NCBI RefSeq assembly: GCF_900176305.1
Contig: NZ_FWXH01000003.1
Coordinates: 124,001-188,000 of the forward strand
DNA from: Clostridium acidisoli DSM 12555
GTDB taxonomy: Bacteria > Bacillota > Clostridia > Clostridiales > Clostridiaceae
Reading direction: 5' to 3'
Length of the DNA: 64,000 bases
How positions within the stretch are numbered: position 1 is the stretch's first letter; each line of letters starts with the position of its first letter. The position numbers and the translations under genes were made by a program. Shown piece by piece: positions 53,093 through 62,252 of the stretch. Below the pieces are notes generated by a model that saw only the letters and a program-made list of their open reading frames with translations, made no database searches and had not been told where the DNA came from.

Positions 53093-53862
53093 ATATTAAT
53101 ACCTCCAAATAGTCCAAACCATATTTTAAATATCATACCTGTACCAACCGCTATAGCTATAGCTATAAAAACTGCTTCAACAGTTCGTGTAACACTAGAA
53201 ACTAAATCACCATTTATTGTATCTCTAAGTGCATTTGTAATAGCAAGTCCAGGAACTAATAACATTATTGCTCCAATTATGGTTTTATCATAATTATCAC
53301 ATAAGTTAAGTTTGTAAAGCAAAATGGCAAATAGTGCTGCCTCCATACCACCTACTAAATTGATAAAAAAGCCATATACACTAAACTTAGAAAGTGAAAT
53401 AGTGGTATATCTAATTATGGCACCAATAAATACAGCACAAAAGAAATCTTTAAATGTACCATTAAATAGCAAAGTAAAAAAACCAGCGGCTAAAGCCGAA
53501 CATAAGATTACTAAAGCATCCGAATAACCCTTTTGATGTTCTATGTTGTCGATTTCTATTTCTAAATCATCGATGGTCAAATGCTTTCTTTCTATGCTTC
53601 TAGATAAATTATTAATCTTTGAAATTTTGTCTAAATTGAAAGTCGCTCCATAAGTACGCTTTACTGTAGAGTGATTTTTATTGTATTCATCTTTAGCACT
53701 TAATATTATGACAGTAGGTGTAGCATAAACATCAATTGATTTTACACCAAGAGCTAAAGAGATTCTTACCATTGTTTCTTCAACCCTATAAGTTTCACCA
53801 CCACTTTCAAGCATTATCTTTCCGGCTTTAGTAGCTGCATTAAGTACCCTGTTGGTATCCAT
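53089..53862 (-). CDS. Threonine/serine exporter, large subunit (ThrE/DUF1212)
   Basis: 257 residues. A soluble N-terminal domain (ATKAGKIMLESGGETYRVEE, VDVYATPTVIILS-like segment) is followed by five membrane helices including IGAIMLLVPGLAITNALRDT, the conserved ThrE motif with a proline-glycine break. It exports threonine/serine-like amino acids with the small subunit, whose gene overlaps its end. GGAGAAAT precedes the ATG. The pair is divergent from glyA, an enzyme of serine/glycine metabolism. Confidence 0.88.
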   Translation of the reverse strand: MDTNRVLNAATKAGKIMLESGGETYRVEETMVRISLALGVKSIDVYATPTVIILSAKDEYNKNHSTVKRTYGATFNLDKISKINNLSRSIERKHLTIDDLEIEIDNIEHQKGYSDALVILCSALAAGFFTLLFNGTFKDFFCAVFIGAIIRYTTISLSKFSVYGFFINLVGGMEAALFAILLYKLNLCDNYDKTIIGAIMLLVPGLAITNALRDTINGDLVSSVTRTVEAVFIAIAIAVGTGMIFKIWFGLFGGINI

Positions 53863-54110
53863 CTAATTTCTCCTTTATTATGTTTTCATTATTACATGAG
53901 TATTATAACATAAAATAAGTTTATGTAAATTAAAGTTGTTTTATTATAAAATCCAGTATATAATCATATTTAAAGTTGAAATTTATAATTTAATGCTTTA
54001 TTATATAATATGTATGTTAATTAACAATTAATAAAACTAAGATTTATAAATTAAGTACTTATTATGGATTTATACGATTAATTTATTAAATAATATAAGA
54101 GGGTGTAAAT

Positions 54111-55343
54111 ATGGATTTTGAAAATGTAAAACAAACGGATGAAAAGGTATATGAAATAATTAACGAAGAACATGAAAGACAGGAAAACAATATAGAGCTT
54201 ATAGCTTCTGAAAACTTTACGAGTAAATCAGTAATGGAAGCAATGGGTTCTTATCTTACAAATAAATATGCAGAAGGTTATCCAGGGAAAAGATATTATG
54301 GTGGATGTTATGTAGTTGATAAAGTAGAAGATCTTGCAAGAGATAGGGTTAACAAATTATTTGGAAGTGAACATGCTAATGTTCAGCCACATTCGGGCGC
54401 ACAAGCAAATATGGCAGTATATTTTGCAATGCTTGAAACTGGAGATACAATATTAGGTATGGATTTAACACATGGTGGACATTTAACACATGGAAGTCCT
54501 GTAAATTTTTCTGGGAAACTTTATAATGTAGTAAGTTATGGTGTAAATAAAGAAACTGAACAAATTGATTATGAAGAACTAAGAAAAAAAGCACTTGAAG
54601 CTAAGCCAAAGATGATAGTAGCAGGTGCAAGTGCATATCCAAGAATAATTGATTTTAAAAGATTAAGAGAAATTAGTGATGAAGTAGGAGCATATTTAAT
54701 GGTTGATATGGCTCATATTGCAGGACTTGTAGCTGCAGGCTTACATCCATCACCAGTTCCGTATGCAGATTTTGTTACTACCACAACTCACAAGACTTTA
54801 AGAGGCCCTAGAGGTGGAGCAATACTTTGTAGAGAAAAATATGCAAAGGCAATTGATAAGGCAGTTTTTCCTGGGATGCAGGGTGGACCATTAATGCATG
54901 TAATAGCGGGTAAAGCAGTATGTTTTGGAGAAGCTTTAAAGGATGATTTTAAAGACTATGCAGGACAAATAGTGAAAAATGCAAAAGTTTTAGCTGAAGA
55001 ATTAACAAAATATGGTTTTAGACTTGTTTCAGGTGGTACAGATAACCATCTTATACTTGTTGATTTAACTAATAAAGATGTAACAGGTAAAGATGCAGAA
55101 AAGCTGCTTGATACAGTAGGAATAACTGTAAATAAAAATACAATACCATTTGAAACCAAAAGTCCATTTATTACAAGTGGTATAAGAATAGGTACAGCAG
55201 CTGTTACTACAAGGGGTTTTAAAGAAGAACAAATGAAGTCAATAGCAGAATACATAAATGAAGCTATACAAAATAAGGACAAAGATTTAAGCTATTTAAA
55301 AGAAAAAGTAAATACTTTATGTAAAAAATTTCCGATATATTAA
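54111..55343 (+). CDS. glyA: Serine hydroxymethyltransferase
   Basis: GlyA interconverts serine and glycine with tetrahydrofolate, the main one-carbon source. The 410-residue length is standard. Visible motifs: [40 protein letters not shown] and the PLP lysine in [14 protein letters not shown] (about residues 222-235). AGAGGGTG precedes the ATG. Monocistronic with a clear terminator. I see no riboswitch in the 250-base A+T-rich upstream gap. Confidence 0.96.
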   Translation: MDFENVKQTDEKVYEIINEEHERQENNIELIASENFTSKSVMEAMGSYLTNKYAEGYPGKRYYGGCYVVDKVEDLARDRVNKLFGSEHANVQPHSGAQANMAVYFAMLETGDTILGMDLTHGGHLTHGSPVNFSGKLYNVVSYGVNKETEQIDYEELRKKALEAKPKMIVAGASAYPRIIDFKRLREISDEVGAYLMVDMAHIAGLVAAGLHPSPVPYADFVTTTTHKTLRGPRGGAILCREKYAKAIDKAVFPGMQGGPLMHVIAGKAVCFGEALKDDFKDYAGQIVKNAKVLAEELTKYGFRLVSGGTDNHLILVDLTNKDVTGKDAEKLLDTVGITVNKNTIPFETKSPFITSGIRIGTAAVTTRGFKEEQMKSIAEYINEAIQNKDKDLSYLKEKVNTLCKKFPIY

Positions 55344-55358
55344 TTTCCATGTTTTTTT

Positions 55359-55407
55359 AGAGGTTATCACAGAGAAGGTAGTTATCTTTGTGAGCCTCTT
55401 TTAATTT
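55359..55407 (+). terminator. Rho-independent terminator after glyA
   Basis: AGAGG and TCACAGAGA (55359-55375) pair with TCTTTGTGA and CCTCT (55385-55399, one G-U), followed by TTTTAATTT. Confidence 0.8.
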
Positions 55408-55545
55408 ACCCGAAGACTACATTCGTAGCACTCTCTTATTCTTCAAAGTGGGAGTGACGGCTGCTACGTATCTTAATAACGATTTCTAAGTTTCAGATGG
55501 ATGATCTATGGCCTAAAAACACCACCTGTAACCAAGAACTTTGTT
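55408..55545. repeat. Structured non-coding element between glyA and panE
   Basis: About 140 bases that are GC-richer than the surroundings and contain nested inverted repeats. CGTAGCA (55424-55430) pairs with TGCTACG (55462-55468), enclosing CACTCTC (55429-55435) and GGGAGTG (55450-55456); the two stems share two bases. A second hairpin pairs GTTTCAGATGG (55490-55500) with CCACCTGTAAC (55522-55532). No open reading frame. It is unlike the hairpin-chain elements. It may be a palindromic mobile-element remnant or a structured RNA. I have a vague memory of similar sequences in other clostridia but cannot name a family. Confidence 0.5.
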
Positions 55546-55621
55546 TATAAAAAAATGTTCTATATAAAGCATATTAGTTTATGATATAGTATAGATAATT
55601 ATTTTAGGGGATGATAATAAA

Positions 55622-56527
55622 ATGGGTGTCATAAAAAGAATATCGTTAATTGGAATGGGGGCTATTGGTTGTGCGTTTGGCAGAAAATTATATGATGTTA
55701 ATCCGGGCGCACTAAAGGTAATAGCCAATAAAGAAAGAATAGCTAGATATATAAAAAAAGGATTTATAATCGATGGGAAAGAATATAATTTTTCATATAT
55801 TGAACCGGAGGAGAAATGTGAACCAGCAGATCTTGTTATTATTGCGGTAAAATCAAATGGACTAACTAAAGCAATTGAAGATATAAAAAATCATGTTGGG
55901 AAAGACACAATTATAATTTCACTTTTAAATGGTATAACTAGTGAAGAGATTATAGGTAAACAATATGGCATGGAAAAAATGCTTTATTCTCTGTGTATTG
56001 CGGAGGCTAATCGAAGTGAAAATAAAATTCATATTTCAAACCATTGTAGTATAGTTTTTGGAGAAAAAACAAATAAAGAGTATTCTGATAAGGTGAAGAT
56101 GGTAAAGGAACTTTTTGATAGAGCAAATATTTCTTATGAAATACCAGAAGATATGATGCATTCATTATGGTGGAAGTTTATGGTTAATGTTGGCGTAAAC
56201 CAATCATCTGCTGTAATTAGAGGTACTTATGGAACCTTTAAACAAAAAATAGAAGCAAAAAACCTTATGGAATCTGCAATGCTAGAGGTTGTGACATTGT
56301 CAGAAAAAGTTGGAGTTAATCTTAATAAAGGGGATATTAATAAGTGGTATGAATTATTGGATACACTAGAACCAAATGGAAGAACTTCAATGTGTCAGGA
56401 CATATTAAACGGAAGAAAAACAGAAGTTGATATATTTGCGGGAACCGTTTGTAAGTTAGGAAAAAAATATGGAATAGAAACACCAATAAATAGAACTCTT
56501 CTAGATATTATTAAGGTTATAGAATAG
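55622..56527 (+). CDS. panE: 2-dehydropantoate 2-reductase family protein (ketopantoate reductase)
   Basis: A 301-residue PanE/ApbA protein. PanE reduces 2-dehydropantoate to pantoate with NADPH in pantothenate synthesis. The dinucleotide motif is SLIGMGAIGCAFG (residues 8-20), with DLVIIAVKSNG (about 70-80), LLNGITSEE, and the C-terminal WWKFMVNVGVNQSSAV (about 185-200) with the catalytic Lys and conserved Asn. GGGGATGA precedes the ATG. No panB/C is adjacent, so the substrate could be another 2-oxoacid. The next gene begins 4 bases later. Confidence 0.86.
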   Translation: MGVIKRISLIGMGAIGCAFGRKLYDVNPGALKVIANKERIARYIKKGFIIDGKEYNFSYIEPEEKCEPADLVIIAVKSNGLTKAIEDIKNHVGKDTIIISLLNGITSEEIIGKQYGMEKMLYSLCIAEANRSENKIHISNHCSIVFGEKTNKEYSDKVKMVKELFDRANISYEIPEDMMHSLWWKFMVNVGVNQSSAVIRGTYGTFKQKIEAKNLMESAMLEVVTLSEKVGVNLNKGDINKWYELLDTLEPNGRTSMCQDILNGRKTEVDIFAGTVCKLGKKYGIETPINRTLLDIIKVIE

Positions 56528-56531
56528 TTAT

Positions 56532-57821
56532 ATGAATATGAATGATGAAGTTTTAAACAAACAATCAAAGGTTTCCTGTGAAATAAAAGTCTTTAAAGAG
56601 TTATTTATTAAGCAGTGGTGGGAAGAAAGTAATGAACTTCCTGACATAGGTAATGCAAGCGGATATTGGCATAAAAGAACTAAAGAAAAACAAACAAATC
56701 AATTTGTGAATCAATTTGTAATAAATATAAAAGAGTTTCCTAAAGAGCAATCATATCGTAAGGAATGGAAGAAAAATTTTAAAGTTGTAATAGATAATTT
56801 TATTAAAGAAACAGAATTAATTACAATTAAAGAAAAAGAGATTTTATTAAGCAATGAATTAATAGAAAGTACAGAAAAATTTATAAGCAAAGCAAGAAAA
56901 TTTAACCCAAATCTAAGTTTTGAAGAGTTAGGGCAAGCAATGAGAAATTTATGGATTGTTAACATAATACAAATGTTACTTGGAAGGACTCCAAAACTTA
57001 CATCTTCTACATATGGATACAGTATGTTATACCCATATACAGACAATTTTTTAGATAGTAAGGTTATTTCTAGAGATGACAAGACTAAGATAAATAAAAA
57101 TTTTGCCTTAAAACTTGCAGGTAAGAAGACAATAGCAAAAAACGAATATGAAGAAAATCTTTTTAAACTTGTAAATAACATAGAAGAGGAGTATAACCGG
57201 GAACAATATCCAAATGTATTTGATAGTTTGTTATGTATTCATAGTGCACAAATAAAAAGTCTTGCTCAGCAAAATAAAGCTGTTACACCTTACGAATCGG
57301 ATATTTTAGGAATCAGTTTTGAAAAAGGAGGGACTTCTGTTTTAGCAGATGCCTATCTTGTAAATGGGGAATTAACTGAGCAGCAAGCTAAATTTTTCTT
57401 TGGGTATGGGGTTTTATTGCAATTGTGTGACGATTTACAGGATGTACAGGAGGATTTAGAAAATGGAAGTGTTACAATGTTCTCTATGTTAGCTAACACA
57501 TGGAATTTTGACAATGTCACAAATAAACTTATAAATTTTACTGTGGATCTTTTAGAAAGTATGCCAATGGATAATATGATTGTGATAAAAGATTTAATAG
57601 AAAAAAACTGTATACAATTAATATTATTTGCCATTGCAAAAAATAAAAAATTATATAGTAAAACTTACATAAAGAAAGTAGAAAAGTATTTTCCATATAG
57701 ATCAAGGTATATGAGTAATGAATTAAAAAAAATCAAGAAACAATTTTCAAAAGTTAAAGAAAGTTACAACGGTGTAAGTACAGAACAAATAATAATGTAT
57801 GCCTTAAAAAATGATAAATAA
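56532..57821 (+). CDS. Class I isoprenoid-synthase-like protein
   Basis: A 429-residue, mostly helical soluble protein that I do not recognise as a named enzyme. Two acidic motifs match class I trans-isoprenoid synthases: PYTDNFLD (D171 and D175, DxxxD, after SMLYPY) and CDDLQDVQED (D300, D301, D304, E307), like the paired Mg-diphosphate motifs of phytoene/squalene and terpene synthases. Spacing (about 130 residues) and the helix GVLLQLCDDLQD fit that fold. The substrate would be a prenyl diphosphate. It lies 4 bases after panE without a clear ribosome binding site, so coupling is likely. Activity is an inference from motifs. Confidence 0.72.
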   Translation: MNMNDEVLNKQSKVSCEIKVFKELFIKQWWEESNELPDIGNASGYWHKRTKEKQTNQFVNQFVINIKEFPKEQSYRKEWKKNFKVVIDNFIKETELITIKEKEILLSNELIESTEKFISKARKFNPNLSFEELGQAMRNLWIVNIIQMLLGRTPKLTSSTYGYSMLYPYTDNFLDSKVISRDDKTKINKNFALKLAGKKTIAKNEYEENLFKLVNNIEEEYNREQYPNVFDSLLCIHSAQIKSLAQQNKAVTPYESDILGISFEKGGTSVLADAYLVNGELTEQQAKFFFGYGVLLQLCDDLQDVQEDLENGSVTMFSMLANTWNFDNVTNKLINFTVDLLESMPMDNMIVIKDLIEKNCIQLILFAIAKNKKLYSKTYIKKVEKYFPYRSRYMSNELKKIKKQFSKVKESYNGVSTEQIIMYALKNDK

Positions 57822-57824
57822 TGA

Positions 57825-58283
57825 TTATTTTAGACTTAGTTTAAGTAAAATTCTATTTGTATCTACAGAAAGGACTATAATACTATAATTAAGTGCTAAA
57901 AGGTAATCTAAAAAATTGGTTAAAGTGTTATTAAAAACGTAAATTGTTTCGTTACTTTTTGTTTGAATGAGAAAAGTAGATAATTTTTTTACAATTAGGA
58001 CATTATCAAAGGGGTTTACATTATAGTTGTTATTTTTAATCCAAAAAGTATTTTCTTCTCCTTGAAGCAGTTTTAAAAAACTTATGTGCTCTTTTTTTAT
58101 AGATTTATTTTCAATAGTTAGTTTATCCAAATTTTTTGTCTCGATTTCTAATAAATTTTTTTCAAGTTGAATTTTATGTTTTAAAGTTTTTATATTTTCA
58201 TCAAGAAGGATTAAACTCTTTTCTTTTTGTTTAAGCTTAAAAACACTTAAAAATTTCAAATTAGATAAATTATTTTTATTCAT
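57825..58283 (-). CDS. Hypothetical coiled-coil protein, 152 residues
   Basis: Not recognised. The first half is a charged helix with heptad-like leucines (KEKSLILLDENIKTLKHKIQ, then LLEIETKNLDKLTIENKS), the second half is mixed beta-like sequence rich in Asn and Leu (YVFNNTLTNFLDYLLAL, SVDTNRILLKLSLK). No signal or membrane helix. It converges, with 3 bases between, on the isoprenoid-synthase-like gene and is divergent from another coiled-coil gene at 58338. Confidence 0.6.
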   Translation of the reverse strand: MNKNNLSNLKFLSVFKLKQKEKSLILLDENIKTLKHKIQLEKNLLEIETKNLDKLTIENKSIKKEHISFLKLLQGEENTFWIKNNNYNVNPFDNVLIVKKLSTFLIQTKSNETIYVFNNTLTNFLDYLLALNYSIIVLSVDTNRILLKLSLK

Positions 58284-58337
58284 TGAGTACCTCTATCTTC
58301 TTTTTCTCATTTAAATAATTATACGGTTGGTGATAAT

Positions 58338-58646
58338 ATGAAAGAGTTATTATTTAATATTATAACAAAAATTTATATTGATGCTAAAAGATTTATTATA
58401 AATACAGTAAAAAAGATTAAATTTGAAAACAGGAAAAGTAGTATTATTAATGTTATGTATGATCCATTAATTGAAGAAAAAAGAAAAGAAATAGATAACC
58501 TTAAAACAGAATTAAAAAACTTAAAAGAAAATAGAAATAAAATAAATAAACAAATAATTAAGCTAAAAGATGAAAATGCTGATTACAATGAAAAAATAAA
58601 ACATATGCAATCTTTTAGAAATTTTATTTTAAATAAACGATTTTAG
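58338..58646 (+). CDS. Hypothetical coiled-coil protein, 102 residues
   Basis: Not recognised. The N-terminus is a basic amphipathic helix (LLFNIITKIYIDAKRF), and residues about 45-90 are a strong coiled coil (LIEEKRKEIDNLKTELKNLK and KINKQIIKLKDENADYNEKI). GGTGAT lies 5 bases before the ATG. Divergent from the coiled-coil gene at 57825-58283 across a 54-base gap. The two could be partners, as both are small, charged and helical. Confidence 0.6.
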   Translation: MKELLFNIITKIYIDAKRFIINTVKKIKFENRKSSIINVMYDPLIEEKRKEIDNLKTELKNLKENRNKINKQIIKLKDENADYNEKIKHMQSFRNFILNKRF

Positions 58647-58654
58647 TTATGTTA

Positions 58655-58765
58655 AATAAAAAGATTAAAGAAAACCTGTGGCTAGGTGAAATATTTGACG
58701 ATAACTTATAACATCCTGCCACTGTGGCAATCTTTAATCTAGGGTAAAAATCTTTAACTAGCTTA
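58655..58765. repeat. Hairpin-chain element, copy 3 (two opposed half-copies)
   Basis: The + strand begins AAAAAGATTAAAGAAAA (58658-58674), then a CCT/AGG hairpin, then GGTGAAATATTTGACGAT, matching the middle of copy 2. The minus strand begins GCTAGTTAAAGATTTTTA (from 58762), then GATTAAAGA and hairpin TGCCAC/GTGGCA (58717-58729), matching copy 1a. The outer AGATTAAAGA (58662-58671) and TCTTTAATCT (58731-58740) pair perfectly, so the whole can fold as one hairpin. It lies between convergent genes. Confidence 0.65.
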
Positions 58766-58786
58766 CTTTTAAAAACCGGGTATCAT

Positions 58787-59587
58787 TTACAAATCAATAT
58801 GCCACCAATCACTGGAATATTTTTGTAGAAATTCAGCGGGCATATACAAATACCCCTTATCTCCAAAATTCTCTCCCCAACTATTTCTTATAATAAAGTA
58901 AAGACCATCATATTTTTTAAATGGTAGAATTTCTTTAATTTCTTCATTAGGATTTTTTGTTGAACTTTCAGGTTTAGAGAAGTAGCCGCATATATTCAAT
59001 GCATGTCCACCTAATAGCTGTTCACCATTTTTGGGTAGTGGTATATATCCATTAGAAGTTATATTTTCAAAAGATTCATATACTTTAACTCCAATTAGAA
59101 CTGGCCTTTTTAAGACTCCAACAGAATATAAAATATCGTCTATAGTTTTAACCTTATATTTTGTCATAGCTTTGTGATTTTTTGCATCTTTATCATCTGC
59201 AGCACTAGGAGTGGCAGTAAATTTTTTTATATCATATGGGTCTAAAGCTTCTGTGCATGTCCCGATAGTAGTTGCAACTAAAGCAGATCTAGCAATTGTA
59301 CTGCCAGCATCCTCATTAACATCATTATCTTCTTTTCTTTCTTGGTAATAAAAATATAATTCTGAAAGAGGAATATCTTTATTTAATAGATATTCTAAAA
59401 CGCTGCAGGCACTAAAACTTGTACAAGCTCCAAGTTCACCTTGATCTTTTACAGGACCATAACCAGCCCTTAAATCTGCACTTTGTGGTATAGATTCAGT
59501 TTTTTCAACATTTTCGTGGAATAATAGGTCTGTACTTCTTTCAAGGCTAGGCTTTAAATTGTACTTGTAAGGTAATTTTTTTCCCAT
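58787..59587 (-). CDS. Papain-like C1 family peptidase (no signal peptide)
   Basis: A 266-residue cysteine peptidase from ATG 59587, which has GAGGGGAT upstream; an ATG at 59617 lacks a site. The catalytic Cys is C55 in DQGELGACTSFSACS, with Q49 in the oxyanion position, H195 in GGHALNICGY and N235 in IIRNSWGENFGDKGYLYM. There is no prodomain of normal length and no signal peptide or anchor, so it appears to be intracellular. Substrate unknown. It ends next to repeat copy 3. Confidence 0.87.
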   Translation of the reverse strand: MGKKLPYKYNLKPSLERSTDLLFHENVEKTESIPQSADLRAGYGPVKDQGELGACTSFSACSVLEYLLNKDIPLSELYFYYQERKEDNDVNEDAGSTIARSALVATTIGTCTEALDPYDIKKFTATPSAADDKDAKNHKAMTKYKVKTIDDILYSVGVLKRPVLIGVKVYESFENITSNGYIPLPKNGEQLLGGHALNICGYFSKPESSTKNPNEEIKEILPFKKYDGLYFIIRNSWGENFGDKGYLYMPAEFLQKYSSDWWHIDL

Positions 59588-59823
59588 ACTAATCCCCTCT
59601 TCATATTGATTTAGCAAATATTATTTATGCTAAAGAAAATAACATAAATTACTATTATATTATTTTGTTATTAAAAAGATGTTACAATATTTTTATGATT
59701 ATATACCAAAAAATGTAAAAAGTCAAGACTAAAATGAAATGCTCACGGGATTGTTTGAATTATTTTTATAGATTATAATTATATAAAAAAGATGAAGAGT
59801 ATATATTACGAGCAGGTGATGAA

Positions 59824-60561
59824 ATGATTATGCTAGATAGATGGACAAAAATATTAGAACATGTAAAGAAAAATAAATTTTCTACAGTACAAGAACTTAT
59901 GGACACATTTAATATATCTATGTCTACAGTTAGAAGAGATTTAGTAGCTATGGATGAAAGAAATCTTATAAAGAGAACTAGAGGTGGTGCAAAAGCAATA
60001 TATGGTAAAAGCTTAAATGATTCAGTAACTAGCAGTATGCTTATAAAAAATAAAGAAGAAAAAATAAAAATAGCCCAAAAGGCCGCTACTTTGATTAATG
60101 ATAATGATTTTATATTTATAGATTCTGGAACAACTTGTTATTATATTATTGACTTTATTGTGGCAAAAAACATAACAGTGGTTACAAATGGAATAATGCA
60201 GATACAAAAATTAATGGAGAAGGGCATAGAAACGTACATACTAGGAGGATATGCAAGACCAGAAAGTAATTTAATTGTGGGAGAAGATATGGAGAAAAAG
60301 GTGTCAATTATGAATTTTAATGTGGCTTTTTTAGGTACACTTGGTATTGATTCATGTGGTGGATTTAAGGCACATGCTCTATTTGATGCAAACTTTAAAA
60401 AAACTGTATTAAAAGCATCTGAAAAGACTTACGTATTGGCAGATAAATCTAAATTTAATGTTAGAAAATTTTATACATATGCTGATATTCCAGAAGCTAC
60501 TGTAATAACGGACTCAAAAGTGAATTTTAAAGATGAAAGACTTAAAATAATTTATGTATAA
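59824..60561 (+). CDS. DeoR family transcriptional regulator
   Basis: 245 residues. The N-terminal DeoR helix-turn-helix (STVQELMDTFNISMSTVRRDLVAMDERNLIKRTRGGAKA) precedes a sugar-phosphate-binding domain with IDSGTTCYYIIDFI, VVTNGIMQI, LGGYARPESN and VLADKSKFNVRKFY. DeoR proteins usually repress adjacent sugar genes until a phosphosugar binds. AGGTGATG precedes the ATG. Two copies of the palindrome TGTTCATATAATGAACA (one imperfect) lie just downstream around the promoter of the 6-phospho-beta-glucosidase gene, which is probably its target. Confidence 0.9.
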   Translation: MIMLDRWTKILEHVKKNKFSTVQELMDTFNISMSTVRRDLVAMDERNLIKRTRGGAKAIYGKSLNDSVTSSMLIKNKEEKIKIAQKAATLINDNDFIFIDSGTTCYYIIDFIVAKNITVVTNGIMQIQKLMEKGIETYILGGYARPESNLIVGEDMEKKVSIMNFNVAFLGTLGIDSCGGFKAHALFDANFKKTVLKASEKTYVLADKSKFNVRKFYTYADIPEATVITDSKVNFKDERLKIIYV

Positions 60562-60562
60562 T

Positions 60563-62065
<1,503 letters not shown>

Positions 62066-62079
62066 GCACATACATTATA

Positions 62080-62117
62080 AAAAAGATTATCTCAGTGTAT
62101 ATTGAGATAATCTTTTT
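62080..62117 (+). terminator. Rho-independent terminator after the GH1 gene
   Basis: AAAAAGATTATCTCA (62080-62094) pairs with TGAGATAATCTTTTT (62103-62117) around an 8-base loop and ends in a T run. Confidence 0.88.
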
Positions 62118-62252
62118 GTATGTATTAAATTAATATAAAAGTATTGTCAATGTAGTACTGTTATAAACAAATATCATTTATCAAAAAAAGCTTAATGTAT
62201 GATAAAATAAATATTATGGATATAATGTAAATTAGAAAGGTATGATTAAACT

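Noticed and set aside
53863-54110. Riboswitch (THF or glycine type) upstream of glyA
   Set aside because: The region is almost pure A+T with no conserved core or stable hairpin by eye.
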